Positions 1 through 11,676 of a stretch of 64,000 bases of DNA are shown one piece after another. This stretch comes from Urophycis tenuis (taxonomy: Eukaryota > Chordata > Actinopteri > Gadiformes > Phycidae), in assembly GCA_036785325.1 (NCBI GenBank), contig JAXIVH010000033.1, positions 839,610-903,609 of the forward strand, written 5' to 3'. The position numbers were made by a program, and so were the translations under genes. The stretch's first letter is position 1, and every line of letters begins with the position of its first letter. The notes under the pieces are model-generated. The model was not told where the DNA came from, made no database searches, and saw nothing but the letters and a program-made list of their open reading frames with translations.

Positions 1-212
1 GATATGGGAACAAAATGTGTTCTCTGCATTTGACCCATCCTATGGTACGAAGGAGCAGTGGGCTGCTATGGTCAGCGCCCGGGGAGCAAGTTGGGGTTCA
101 GTGTCTTGCTCAAGGACACTTCGACATGCGGACAATTGGAGGAGGGGAATCGAGGGGATCGAACCGCCGACCCGCTCTGTCCACCCACTGTAACCACTGA
201 GCCACCGTCGCC
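1..212 (+). repeat. SINE-like interspersed repeat fragment
   Basis: The stretch has the look of a very common teleost interspersed repeat: a GCGCCCGGGGAGCA block, then CTTGCTCAAGGACACTTCGAC, then a tRNA-like 3' part (GATCGAACCGCCGAC and ACTGAGCCACCG). I recognise the pattern from fish genomes but cannot name the family. The ORFs across it on both strands are chance. Confidence 0.6.
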
Positions 213-330
213 TTGAGAACAGCTCCATCAGCCCCCAGAGCACAGCCTGTTCTCCCCTGAGCCGGAGGTCACCCCGGGGTCATGTTTGGGGGGGTTTCTC
301 ATCCCCTGGACCCTAACCTGAAGCCCCGCA

Positions 331-353
331 CCCCCCCCCCCCCCCCCCCCCCC
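331..353. repeat. poly(C) run, 23 nt
   Basis: An uninterrupted run of 23 C residues. The remainder of 213-926 holds no gene or recognisable repeat; it includes a short AACCCAACAGAACCCAACCG-type tandem near 838-870. Confidence 0.9.
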
Positions 354-926
354 AGCCTGTCACCCCGACAGCACCCCGAGAGCTGCTTGATCCGCTGTAG
401 CGGGCAGACGACCCGCGGGCCCTGTGTTATACAACAACATGTGTATTTATTCCCCCTGTCTGTTCCCTGTGTCATCCAATACTCTGTGTAACCAACACAA
501 CCGGGTCAGACGGCTTCACAGCTTGGACAGCTGGCCTGTCTGTCCCAGCGGGGAGCCACAGTAAAACAAACGCTCCGCTTACTTGCTAGGCTACGCTAAG
601 CTATGATAAGCTACGTTCCACCCCCCCCTGCCCGTTCCTACAGGGGCTTGATGACAAAAGGGCAGCAGTGAAGGTTCACACTGGTTCTCCTCTGACTGGA
701 CGATGGTCCTGCTGACGAGCCGCGGTCCGTTCCCACGGAGACGGCCGCTGGTTTCGACCGACGGCTTTGAACTGGTTTTGGCTCGGCGTCGCCCCGAGAC
801 TTCCACGGCCCTTTAGTGTGGAACATACTTTAAGAGAACCCAACAGAACCCAACCGAACCCAACAGAGCCGCGACACTGCCAGGATTCTGAGAGGGTTCA
901 ACCACAGTCCTCCAGCAACGTAATCA

Positions 927-1102
927 CGGAGGAAGGGAGGGAGGGAGAGAAGGAGTGAGAGAAGGGAGGAGGAGAGGAAGAAGGAGTGAGGAGGGGGAGG
1001 AGGAGAGGAAGGAGTGAGAGAAGGGAGGGGGGGAGAGAAGGAGTGAGAGGAGGGGGAGGAGAGGAAGAAGGAATGAGAGGAGGGGGAGAACGGGGGAGTG
1101 TG
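927..1102. repeat. GA-rich (GGGAGGAGA) low-complexity tract
   Basis: Purine-rich imperfect repeats of GGGAGG and GAGAGAAGGAGTGA. The 272-residue ORF through it (986-1804) is built from this tract and the minisatellite that follows and is not a credible protein. Confidence 0.85.
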
Positions 1103-1276
1103 TGCAGGCCTGAAGAAGGAGGGGACGTGGCTGCAGAATTAGGACGTCTCTCTAATTACTGGAAGAACAAGACTTTGGAAAAACCTTCGGTGACGGCCAA
1201 ACACAAAACAAATGTTCCAGCCGGGGGAGGAAGCAACGTGAGCTGCTTGGTACCCGGCCTGTCCCCTGACTCCCTC

Positions 1277-1584
1277 CCACACTCCCCCGCCCGGGGACAC
1301 GTCTCCCTGACTCCCCCACACTCCCCCGCCCGGGGACACGTCTCCCTGACTCCCCCACACTCCCCCGCCCGGGGACACGTCTCCCTGACTCCCCCACACT
1401 CCCCCGCCCGGGGACACATCTCCCTGACTCCCCCACACTCCCCCGCCCGGGGACACATCTCCCTGACTCCCCCACACTCCCCCGCCCGGGGACACGTCTC
1501 CCTGACTCCCCCACACTCCCCCGCCCGGGGACACGTCTCCCTGACTCCCCCACACTCCCCCGCCCGGGGACACGTCTCCCTGAA
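1277..1584. repeat. 39-bp minisatellite, about 8 copies
   Basis: Near-identical 39-bp units containing CCCCCGCCCGGGGACAC. Units differ mainly by ACGTCTCC versus ACATCTCC. Because 39 is divisible by three, all frames on both strands stay open and give spurious ORFs of 144 to 272 residues. Confidence 0.95.
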
Positions 1585-1807
1585 GCCCTCCATACCTGGG
1601 ACCGGGACGACAGGGGGGGAGACACGAGACAGCCTCGCACTGGGTGACACAGGGAAGGGAGGGGGGGAGGAGAGGAGAGGAGAGGAAGAGAGGAGGGGAG
1701 GGGAGAGGAGGGGGGGAGGGAGGAGAGTTAAACCCAGATCAACCCATCTCTCCGGGTCAGGGTCAAAAACAGACACACTGGAGTCCCTCGGCCTGCCGTG
1801 TTGAACC

Positions 1808-1894
1808 GCGCAGCGGGTCAGAACCCTCAGCGGGTCAGAACCCTCAGGGGGTCAGAACCCTCCGCGGGTCAGAACCCTCCGTGGGTCAGAACCC
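1808..1894. repeat. 17-bp tandem repeat, 5 copies
   Basis: Units of the form GGGTCAGAACCCTCNGC repeated about five times with one- or two-base differences. Confidence 0.9.
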
Positions 1895-1976
1895 TCTCGG
1901 CACCGTCGCGTTGCGACCGCACCAGCGAGGCGCTGCTGGGCGTCCCGGAGACGTTAGCGGCCGTCACTGTCCACGG

Positions 1977-2001
1977 GCAGCAGCAGCAGCAGCAGCAGCA
2001 G
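1977..2001. repeat. (GCA)8 trinucleotide repeat
   Basis: An uninterrupted GCA/CAG run of about eight units. It does not lie in a coding sequence that I can support. Confidence 0.9.
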
Positions 2002-2249
2002 CGTACAGACGGGCCCTCGCCTCACACAGCCAACAAAGAGGCCTATTGTCCAGCCCAGCTGACTGGGCCCGGGGGCTGCCAGCTGACAGACCCACTCGCT
2101 CTCCTACCACCCGCTCTGTGTTGGGGTTTGTTTTCCCTTCTTGGCATTTTTCTGTTCGGCGCTGAAAAACTTGTTCTGTGACAAAAAAGCCCCCGGGGTA
2201 TAATGGAGGAGAAGGAACGGGCTCTAATGTAACTCTATTCTGGTGGACC

Positions 2250-2646
2250 CCACCCTGGTGCTGGTGGGGTTGGTGGTGGAGGGGCTGGTGGTGGAGGGGC
2301 TGGTGGGGCTGCTGGTGGAGCTGCTGGTGGAGGGGCTGGTGGAGCTGCTGGTGGGGCTGCTGGTGGAGGGGCTGGTGGAGCTGCTGATGGAGGGGCTGGT
2401 GGAGCTGCTGGTGGAGGGGCTGGTGGGGCTGCTGGTGGAGGGGCTGGTGGAGTTGCTGGTGGAGGGGCTGGTGGAGGGGCTGGTGGAGCTGCTGGTGGAG
2501 GGGCTGGTGGAGCTGCTGGTGGAGGGGCTGGTGGAGCTGCTGGTGGAGGGGCTGGTGGAGGGGCTGGTGGAGGGGCTGGTGGAGGGGCTGGTGGAGCTGC
2601 TGGTGAAGGGGCTGGTGGAGGGGCTGGTGGAGGGGCTGGTGGAGCT
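2250..2646. repeat. 12-bp minisatellite (CTGGTGGAGGGG / CTGGTGGAGCTG)
   Basis: About 33 twelve-base units alternate between two main variants, GGGG-ending and GCTG-ending. The antisense frame reads as HQPL/HQQL repeats over 250 residues, an artefact of a period divisible by three. Confidence 0.95.
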
Positions 2647-2756
2647 GCCGCGGGGTCGGCGGGCTGCGAGGCGAGACCCCCGTCAGCTCCACTCTGGCTG
2701 CGGAGCGTGATGGGCCCGGCTCCACCCTGTTCTGCTGGGGCCCACGCAGACCCGGC

Positions 2757-3378
2757 GGTCTGTCTCCCCTTCTCTCTCCCCCCTCTCTCTCTCCCCCCTC
2801 TCTCTCTCTGTCACCCTATCCCAACAAACTGGGCCGGCGTTTGGGGAGCAGAGGAACGGCAGAAGAATGGAGCGCAGGGTCCGAGCCGGTACACGTGTCG
2901 GTGGTTCGGACCCGGACCACCGGGCCTGGCAGCCATTTTGTAAAATCCAACAACTTATGTTTTAATTTGGCGAGGGCAAAGTTGGGGTCTCCAACAGCAG
3001 AGCCCCCTGGTGTGGAGGACCACCGGTGTGCCCTCGCTGGGCCCGATCAGAACTCTGTATTTGCCAACACGGCTACCCTACCACTGACCGTAGAAACGGC
3101 AACGTTTGTTTAAAGATGGCAAATATTATTGTTAAAAGATGTCGAAATGTACATGAGGGGAACAAGGAACTACAGTGAGCTGTGTGTGTTGGTGAAGGAT
3201 CTCTCAGTTCCTCTCCAGACTGGAGCACTCCTCACCTCGTCATGTGCCACCTTCAGCCACGATGATTTATTGGCCCTGAAGAAAACCTGGAGGTTGGAGC
3301 CAACGTCCAACCAGGCATTTTATTATTTTATTCCCTCCCCCCTCCTCCCCCTCTCTCTCCCTCCATCTCTCTTTACCT

Positions 3379-3420
<42 letters not shown>

Positions 3421-3690
3421 CCCTCTCTCGCTCCTGCTCCATCTCCCTTTCCCTCTCAATCTCTCTCTCCCTCTCTCTCTCTCTCTGTCACTGCCTTCCC
3501 CCCTCCCTCCCTCTCTCTCCCTGTATGTATACTCCCATTTACACTGCACTTGGCAGCCGGCGGCCATTTTTTCTGGAGAGGAAAAGAACAAGACAGCTCT
3601 GGTGAAAAAAAGAATCTCAGACAAAATTCTTTCTCTCTTTCTCTCCCTCTCCCCCCCCCCCACCCCCCCTCCCTCTCTCTCCCTCCAACA
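2757..3690. repeat. CT-rich low-complexity blocks with unique sequence between
   Basis: Pyrimidine tracts at about 2757-2810, 3340-3530 (including a pure CT run near 3381-3416) and 3625-3690. The sequence between (2811-3339) contains no recognisable gene or repeat. Confidence 0.75.
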
Positions 3691-3699
3691 GCTCAGTCA

Positions 3700-4300
3700 C
3701 CACAGGCGGGGAGCGTGGTAAGCTACATGCTAGCCGATGCTAAGGCTTGGGTGGAGGTGGGTGGAGGCGGGCGGAGGGGCTCCACAAAGCACGTAAACCG
3801 CCGGTGAACTCCACAGTGCCGCGGGCCGCGGGCCCCGGCTGGCCTCGTGAATTTACGACCCGCGTAGCGAACCAGAGTTCTGCAGACTGTGTTCCACTTT
3901 TCACAGCGTTTACCTGCGGCCCTCCGGGGACCAGACTGACGTCAGCGCCTGCAGACAGACGCAGATCGATCGGACGGGGCTTTTGATTTGGATTGGCAGC
4001 AATCAGTGTAGCGTTTGACTGCGGCGGTGCGAGAGCCGGGGGCCGCGGCCTCGCTGGCGCTCCCCTCTGCGTTGTTCCCCGCTGACCAGCAGCTGCTCTG
4101 GAGTCCAGCAGACGGGGTCGGACCCTCCGCGCCCCCCAGCCAGCGGAGCGACCGCAGTCCTGCGAGCCGGGCCGAGCGGTCCGCACGCCAGCCGGGGTCC
4201 CATACCGGGCCAGCCGGGGTCCCATACCGGGCCGAGTGGTCCGCACGCCAGCCGGGGTCCCATACCGGGCTCACACTCATACCTCCTGGCTAAGAAAACA
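3700..4300. other. GC-rich, CpG-dense stretch, no gene seen
   Basis: GC-rich sequence with many CpG dinucleotides. Near 4186-4270 a roughly 25-30 bp unit (CAGCCGGGGTCCCATACCGG) is repeated two to three times. It could be an unmethylated CpG island, but no exon with splice sites or a recognisable protein is visible. Confidence 0.4.
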
Positions 4301-4524
4301 GGATCCTTTTACATGGCGTTCCCTTCCAGAGACCACCTAGAAGACGCTGCGGGGTCCGGGGCAGCCAGGGTTGAGGGAGGCGCCCGTCGCGTTCACTACA
4401 CCGCCTCACGTCATCGCCACGCCGACGGGACGCGCTGGCAGACACATTGGTGGCAGAGAAAGCCCCCTCGTTTTGGGCACGGCCTGTTCAAACACACAAC
4501 TTGTTCCACAGCACTCAGGCGCAC

Positions 4525-4622
4525 ACACGCACACACCCCCACAGGCATGCACGCACGCACGCACGCACGCACACACACCAACGCACGCACGCACACACAA
4601 ACACCAACGCACGCACACAAAC
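4525..4622. repeat. (CACG/CACA)n microsatellite
   Basis: Interrupted CACGCA and CACACA tetranucleotides. Flanking 4301-4524 and 4623-5036 show only short GGAGGA repeats (4868-4915) and nothing gene-like. Confidence 0.9.
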
Positions 4623-5036
4623 AATTCCAAGGAAAAGATCTAATCATTTGCCTCAGGGCAGGGGGTAGATTCCTCCTAATTATGGGATGCAAAGGTGAGA
4701 GACAGCGATGACAGTGATGTCTGAACTCACACGCTGCGACTCCTCTTTTTCAGTCAGACTGAGGAAGAGGAGTCCCCCCCCCCCAAACTAAACCCATGGC
4801 ACACTTCTACATTCCTCGAGGCAGCACGCAGCACAACGGCCCCCCAGTGAGCCTTCAGCCAGAGGAGCAGAGAGGAGGAGGAACAGAGAGGAGGAGGAGC
4901 AGAGAGGAGGAGGAGGCCGTGGGGCTCTGGCCACTCTCTCTCCTCCCTCCCCGAGAGGGAGTCACGGTACGACTCTCTCTCTCGCTCTCTCTTCTAGAGA
5001 GGACTTATTTCCTTCAATACTGCCCAGCGAGGGCCT

Positions 5037-5211
5037 ACCACACACACACACACACGCACACGCACACACACGCACACGCACACACACACACACACACACA
5101 CGCTGCCCTCGGGGTGTCGTGGCCCTTCTCTGTCCTGGGGGGGCTCAGGGGGCCGGCAGCAGAACGGGGCAGACAAGATGGCAGGTGAGCATGAAAGAGG
5201 CGGGTTTGTGT

Positions 5212-5249
<38 letters not shown>

Positions 5250-5290
5250 CTGTCTCTGGTTTGCATGCCAACAAATGCACATAATACATA

Positions 5291-5328
<38 letters not shown>

Positions 5329-5335
5329 ATGTATA
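5037..5335. repeat. Cluster of CA, GT and TA dinucleotide arrays
   Basis: (CA)n with CG interruptions at 5040-5102, (GT)n at 5214-5248 and (TA)n at 5284-5330, within 300 bp. The ORFs here encode only dinucleotide-repeat peptides. Confidence 0.95.
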
Positions 5336-5399
5336 TGTACTGTACATATATGTAGCAACATATACATGTGTGGAAATATATATATGAATATATACACAA

Positions 5400-6190
5400 T
5401 GTACAGGCTCTATAGTTTCTCCTCACACACACTCGATCTGTCTTCAGCTCAGCTAAATGCCTCCATTTCCTGAACCGTTTCTGAGAGCAATTAGCCGTCC
5501 CAGTGCTGAGGAATTCAGCTCCTTCCCAGTGGCCCAGGGCACCTCTGAGGCCTGTTATCCCTGTACCCCAAGAGAGGGGCGCGCCCGCGTGGGGGTGTGT
5601 GTGTGTGTGTGTGTACACACCTACCAATGTGTGTGTGACATCTGACTGACATGCACACCCCTGCATGTCACATAAATCAGACCAGGCAGTGGCGCGACAC
5701 ACGGCCCTCCAAGTCCGAGTGTTTTCTTAGTTTCTGTGCGAGGCGGCCGTGCGAGGCGGCGGCGGCGGCGTCCTGAGGGCCCACGCCAGCGCTGTCAGCC
5801 CAGAGCTCTGCGGCGCCGGCTGAGAGCAGCGTCGACACACGGGGGGACGCGGAGGGACCACCACAACACGGACGCACACAAAGGCGGCGGCGTCCGCCGT
5901 GCTCGTCATCACGCTCACGCCGGACAAAGACCGGCGCCTCGAGAAGACGCGGCCCCTGGCTCCGCCCAGAAGGCAGTGACCCGCCACGCCCCCTCCTGGC
6001 CGGGGCCGCGGTGATCATCATTACCGTCTGGTCCCAGTCGGCCGCGTGTTGAGTTACGCTCTTTCACAATCTCCCTCTCAGACGGGCCAAGCTGGCGGAG
6101 GTTCTGGTGTTGTGTGGGGTCTGACAGAGCACACGGCTAAACTGCATTGTTAGCATTCCTTCAAACCCCCTTCATGTTTTCATTGCAGAG
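5400..6190. other. No gene recognised; CpG-dense block 5740-6010
   Basis: Unique sequence with a short (GT)n at 5591-5614 and a GGCGGCGGCG-rich, CpG-dense block around 5740-6010. No exon or known motif could be supported. Confidence 0.4.
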
Positions 6191-6194
6191 AAAC

Positions 6195-6375
6195 TGTGTG
6201 TGTGTGTGTGTGCGTGTGCGTGTGTGTGTGTGAGTGCGCGTGGGTGACTGCATGTGTGCACGTGCACGCTCATGCTACAGGAGACATTGATCAGCCCTGC
6301 ACGCGCATGCATGTGTGTGTGTACATGTGCTTGCAGGCAGGCATGTGCATGCAAGCGGGAACACGCTACATGCGT
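6195..6375. repeat. (TG)n and degenerate GTGCATG-rich repeat
   Basis: (TG)n from about 6196 to 6240, followed by a degenerate TGTGCATGCA-rich stretch. The following 6376-7148 is unique apart from an ATT-rich run at 6588-6640, with no gene seen. Confidence 0.85.
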
Positions 6376-7377
6376 GTGTTCAGGGGACAGGCATGTTTAT
6401 CGCCATGGAAACCCAACCCGTCTCCTGAAAACACAAACACCTGCCCCCTCGCCAGCGTCCATCACAACCTTCCTCACCTACAGCCGCCATCTTGGTTCTA
6501 AAGGGACGAACACGGCCGCTGCAGGCCTCACTGACCTCCATGATGATGGAGCGTACAAAAGAGTTCAGGCTTCCTTTCCCAGCTATGATCATTATTATGA
6601 TTATTATCATTAATATATTGATTATTATTATTATTGTGTCATTAGTTGTATTGAACATTCAAAATGACTACCGTTTGTTTCTGAAATGCACTGCAGGAAC
6701 GTGGAACCACAGGCCAGAGCACCCGGCAGGTTCCGCTCCCCGACCAGACGGAAAAAACCGCCATCATGTGACCACCACCACCTTTGTTCCAGGCGGTAAC
6801 AAAAGCCCCCGCTCCCAGCTGCAGTAAGCTCCCTGGTTGGGTGGTCCATGCTGTGCTGCTGTCCTCCACGCCGGTCGGGGCTGAGGTGTGAGTGACAGCA
6901 GCTTGGCTCGGCTTCGCCCCTAAATCACAAAACCCCAGAAGGCCGAACGCAGTCTGAAGGCATCGCCAACTAATGGTCCGACTACACGGTCCTGATAGAT
7001 GTGAAGGAGCCCCAGACCAGAGCTCACCACGCCAGCCAACGCAGGCAACAACACACAGGCTGCATGTCCCGCTGTCTGCTGAGGCAATCGGCTCCGTTAT
7101 GTAACTTGTGGTTTTCATGGTGTTTCATATGCTGGAGATATTTCTTCACCCCCCCCCCCCCCCCCCCCCCCATGTCAAACGACTTCTGCAGCCACTCCAA
7201 ACCGTCTGCCATCGCGACACGAAGGTACAGCAACGTATTGGAGGATCTGTTTGACCCAAACACATCCTGACTGTTTGTTCACAATGTTTCCATGACCTGC
7301 TCTTCAAAAAAAAAAAAAAAAAAGTTCTATGTGTTCCTTTTTTTCTCCTTGCTGAAAAAACCCAACTTTTTCTCCAC

Positions 7378-7797
7378 ACTGGGAACACTGGGCCTCCACA
7401 CTGGGCCTCCAAACTGGGAACACTGGACCTCCACACTGGGCCTCCACACTGGGAACACTGGGCCTCCACACTGGGCCTCCACACTGGGAACACTGGGCCT
7501 CCACACTGGGAACACTGGGCCTCCACACTGGGCCTCCACACTGGGCCTCCACACTGGGAACACTGGGCCTCCACACTGGGCCTCCACACTGGGAACACTG
7601 GGCCTCCACACTGGGCCTCCACACTGGGAACACTGGGCCTCCACACTGGGAACACTGGGCCTCCACACTGGGAACACTGGACCTCCACACTGGGAACACT
7701 GGGCCTCTACACTGGGCCTCCACACTGGACCTCCACACTGGGAACACTGGGCCTCTACACTGGGAACACTGGGCCTCTACACTGGGAACACTGGGCC
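7378..7797. repeat. Composite 9/13-bp minisatellite abutting the assembly gap
   Basis: Two interchangeable modules, AACACTGGG (9 bp) and CCTCCACACTGGG (13 bp), are strung together in irregular order for at least 420 bp up to the first N. Poly(C) at 7149-7171 and poly(A) at about 7306-7323 lie just upstream. The array probably continues into the gap. Confidence 0.95.
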
Positions 7798-7997
7798 NNN
7801 NNNNNNNNNNNNNNNNNNNNNNNNNNNNNNNNNNNNNNNNNNNNNNNNNNNNNNNNNNNNNNNNNNNNNNNNNNNNNNNNNNNNNNNNNNNNNNNNNNNN
7901 NNNNNNNNNNNNNNNNNNNNNNNNNNNNNNNNNNNNNNNNNNNNNNNNNNNNNNNNNNNNNNNNNNNNNNNNNNNNNNNNNNNNNNNNNNNNNNNNN
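7798..7997. other. Assembly gap of exactly 200 N
   Basis: 200 consecutive N. The round number suggests a placeholder of unknown true size. It starts inside a minisatellite and ends at unrelated AT-rich sequence, so the array most likely broke the assembly. Confidence 0.98.
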
Positions 7998-8694
7998 TAA
8001 ATAAACACGCGCCACGCTAAGTGTTTTATCGTAAATCGTTTATATGTAAATTACGAAACGGGACGGAGTCAGTTATTCCTGAATGATTATGTAATTGCAG
8101 ACGGGTAGGCCTATCGCTTCTGCAGAGATCAGACTATTAAATATAGAAAGGGATTCATTCACACTACGAGTCCCTTATATAAACCTGACAGATGAGGATA
8201 AATCAAATGTAATGCAGCCAGGCTAAAGGTTGGGTCGGGGACAGCTTCTGTATACATTGACCGGCCCGCATTTAGAAGGGTTGTAAGATGATAACGATGA
8301 ATAGGAATTATATTCATAATTAGAATCATATATTGTCATATATGTCATATATACCAATCACTTATTTCATTTTGTAGTTTTACAACATGTGTAAATAAAT
8401 AAACAACAGCAATTAACTGTAGCCTACATTTATGATATATCATTATTATTATTCACAATGATAAGTTAAGGTGGATACCTCATTGATGCATACCATGGTA
8501 CACAGGGGGCTACCCAGTAACTTGCTGTTGTCATGGTTTCCACATGCAGCCCATAAAACATAACATAACCCCCATCAACATTTGAAAAATGTGAATCGGA
8601 AAATAAAAAGCTGTATTGGAATCAGGACCAGTCCAACGTTTGGCACTGACTAAATTATGTGGGTTTCAGTGTTGCATTGTTGACCTTTTGCACT
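7998..8694. other. AT-rich unique sequence, nothing recognised
   Basis: AT-rich sequence with scattered AATAAA-like words. No coding potential, RNA gene or repeat family could be recognised. Confidence 0.4.
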
Positions 8695-9008
8695 TTTACA
8701 GTGTTGCAGTGTTACAGTGTTGCATTGTTACAGTGTTACAGTGTTTGCAGTGTTACAGTGTTGCAGTGTTACAGTGTTACTGTGTTACAGTGTTACAGTG
8801 TTGCAGTGTTACAGTTTTACAGTGTTACAGTGTTGCATTGTTACAGTGTTGCAGTGTTACAGTGTTACAGTGTTGCATTGTTACAGTGTTGCAGTGTTGC
8901 AGTGTTGCAGTGTTACAGTGTTACTGTGTTACAGTGTTTACAGTGTTACAGTGTTACAGTGTTGCAGTGTTACAGTGTTACAGTGTTACTGTGTTACTGT
9001 GTTACAGT
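8695..9008. repeat. 8-bp minisatellite (TGTTACAG / TGTTGCAG)
   Basis: About 39 octamers of TGTTACAG and TGTTGCAG, with occasional TGTTACTG and TGTTGCAT. The period of 8 makes long cycling ORFs in all three plus-strand frames, which are artefacts. The following 9009-9561 shows no gene. Confidence 0.95.
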
Positions 9009-9561
9009 GCAGCGCAGCACAGCGATGTCATGAAGCATCCACAACGCTTTTCCACAGTGGGGGCGCTGACCGCATTAACTTCATACCTCTTTTCATTATG
9101 AATAGAATCACTTTTTATTATCCGTCTGCAGACTACATATTTGGGGTTGTTGCTATGCGACCATTGTCTCCAAGACTCCAGGAAGTCCTGGAGCAGGACA
9201 TTTTGATTGGAGGTGGGCAGATAAGCGTGGATTTGGAGGGAGTCGCGCATTCCGTGACGTAAACATGAAACTTTCTCCTGCGTTTCCACAAACCATGGGG
9301 ATTGTTTTCAGAGGTGGAGGCGTTTTGGACTTGACCTCTGGGACTAGGCAGAGGTCAAACATCTGACTGTCACATTTCAGGAATAAATATACAGGCACTT
9401 TGTAATACTCTAAATTGACTTTGTTTCAGAAAAATGTAGCAGTCTCAGTGGGTGGCCCTGACTGAATCAATCAATCAATCACAAATCAATTCAAGTACAA
9501 TAATTGTACCAAAACGCTGACTAGGCCTGAACTTGTAGACCAGTAAGGCCCAGACAGTACA

Positions 9562-9623
9562 ACCTAACCCTAACCCTAACCCAGACAGTACAACCTAACC
9601 CTAACCCTAACCCTAACCCTAAC
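9562..9623 (+). repeat. Interstitial telomeric repeats (CCCTAA)n, duplicated block
   Basis: Two short arrays of the vertebrate telomere repeat (CTAACC register): about 3 units at 9562-9582 and about 5 units at 9593-9623. Each is preceded by the same CAGACAGTACA word (9551-9561 and 9582-9592), so the whole block is a tandem duplication. Confidence 0.9.
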
Positions 9624-9708
9624 ACACATTAGCCTTTCCATGCAGTAAGCCTGAGCTGGTTTCAGAGCGCTCTGCACGGATCATGGATCATCATGGGGAG
9701 ACGTCCTA

Positions 9709-9799
9709 CAGGTCAGTCTGTCAGATCTCTGCCTCTCAACCAGGACCACCTGCAGGTCAGTCTGTCAGATCGCTGCCTCTCAACCAGGACCACCTGCAG
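9709..9799. repeat. 44-bp direct tandem duplication
   Basis: Two adjacent copies with period 44 containing AGGTCAGTCTGTCAGATC. They differ at a single base, so the duplication is recent. Confidence 0.9.
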
Positions 9800-9887
9800 C
9801 CCACAGCTGACGGCCAGACGCCTAACGGCCCGCCCTTCTGAGGCTAATTTGGTGCTGCTGTGATTTATGTCCGTAGCATCTGAGGGT

Positions 9888-10002
9888 CTGTGTGTGTGTG
9901 TGTGGGGGGGGGGGTTGGTGTTTGTGTGTGTGTGTGTGTGTGTTTAGTACGTGTGTGTGTGTGTGTGTGTTTAGTACGTGTGTGTGTGTGTGTGTGTTTA
10001 GT

Positions 10003-10042
<40 letters not shown>

Positions 10043-10045
10043 AGT

Positions 10046-10110
<65 letters not shown>
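9888..10110. repeat. (GT)n array with TTTAGTAC spacer units
   Basis: GT dinucleotide runs of variable length separated by the octamer TTTAGTAC four times, showing amplification of a higher-order unit before a terminal pure GT run. Confidence 0.95.
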
Positions 10111-10114
<4 letters not shown>

Positions 10115-11257
10115 CTGAGGAGGGTTAGTTCTGTGTCATAGTCTTAACATAGATGACTAATGTATGATGGGGAAATGGAACTACAATGGAGGGGAACTGA
10201 ATGGATTAAAAATATATAAATATTTGTCATTTTTAATGCAACAAAGAACGATGTCGAAGCACATCTTGACATCCAGGAAACGTGCACGGACTCAGGGGAC
10301 TGTGCGTCGCAGTTGTTCCTTCATGGAGAGCAGGGCTGTCTTCCAGCAGCACTTGGTCAACCTTTTCATTGTTGTTTCAGGGAGCTGTACTTGCAAAGGA
10401 CAACATGTCTTGGTCATGGAACCTCAGCTAAGATGCCAATATAAATACGCTAATGAATATGCGGGCATACCACATTCAGTAAAAGCAGCGAAACAGTGGC
10501 ATTTTTAATTGTACTACATTTTAAACAGTGCATACCTCATGTTATTGTTGTGATCTTAATGAATTGGCCTTCACAGGAGATGACATGACAGAGCTAATGC
10601 TAAGGGAACATCATATTGCTCCCTATACCTTTAATATTTCTTTGCCTGTTTTACTGAATAAAGGGTGGCGACTGTTACCGTTTTATCAAACGCATGCCTG
10701 CAATATTTCTACAGAGCATGTGCCAACAGTCAATAAAAAGACAAAAAGGCAAAATATGAAGTGAAAAAGTATTTCCCAAATGCTTCAATGCTTTTTTCCA
10801 TGCAAGCACTTGTCTGCAATATGCAAATCTGTATGAAGCGTCTCTTCCAAAGTGTCGAGTGTGTTTTGTATAACTGACGGAAAGCCCCCCTACCTCCAGA
10901 CGCAACCGTGACTCACATCTGACCACATCGGACGCACTACAGACTGTTGTATTTTTACCTTGACTTCGTTCTTTTTTTTCTGTCTTCCCTTCCTTATTTG
11001 AAACTGTAAAATCATCTCTGACAGTTGTAATTTGCGACAATGTGTCTCGCTAAATTGAGAGGGGCTAAAACTGTATAACAGAAGTTCTGAGTTGCGCAAT
11101 TATGGTGACACTTTGCTGTATAACGGCGGGCCACAATAGCCACCTTATCATCTACCATTTATCATCTATAGGCTCAGATAAACCACACTGTACACTGCAG
11201 CGAGGTGCCCAGGATACAAATAAAACACATTTCTGTACACTCCACATGTATGCAGAC
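10111..11257. other. Unique sequence, no gene recognised
   Basis: ORFs up to about 120 codons occur on both strands but resemble nothing I know, and they lack consistent splice signals. Confidence 0.4.
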
Positions 11258-11430
11258 CCCCCCCCCCCGCCCGGTCTTCCTCGTCTCTCACACGGAGGAG
11301 CTGATCAACCAGGAGATCTTCACTGTGAGCTCGGCACCAGCAGCTGTCACTAAAACACCCTCTCATTTCAGACACACTGTCCCCCCTGCAGCCCAGCTCC
11401 CTCTCTCAGCTCACCAGTCGTATGCGTGGA

Positions 11431-11505
11431 CGGCCCCCCAACGAGGACAGCCCCCCCAACGAGGACGGCCCCCCAACGAGGACAGCCCCCCGAGCGAGGA
11501 CGGCC
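11431..11505. repeat. 17-bp tandem repeat (GAGGACAGCCCCCCAAC)
   Basis: Four to five imperfect copies, alternating GAGGACAGCC and GAGGACGGCC. No support for coding. Confidence 0.85.
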
Positions 11506-11676
11506 CCGGTGTGAAGGCTCCCCGGCCCCCCAGCCTGCCTGCTGTGCCCTGGCCCCTGTGACCCCCTGCAGCTGAGTCAACCTTCCAGAAGCCTTTGAGC
11601 CTCCTGGACGCCACGCCGGGTCTCCGTGCTCCTCGGCCTGCGCCGAGCGCTCTGAGGTCTGACGTCACGGCGCCTG

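Noticed and set aside
986..1804. 272-codon plus ORF and 144-206-codon minus ORFs
   Set aside because: They span a 39-bp minisatellite and GA tracts; a period divisible by three keeps all frames open.
1964..2725. 253-codon minus ORF with HQPLHQQ repeats
   Set aside because: It is the antisense reading of a 12-bp minisatellite and a CAG run, with no flanking domain or splice signals.
8616..9262. Cysteine-rich ORFs of 124-181 codons
   Set aside because: Produced by the 8-bp repeat, which cycles through all frames.
9562..9623. Chromosome end
   Set aside because: Only about eight telomeric units, embedded in unique sequence on both sides.
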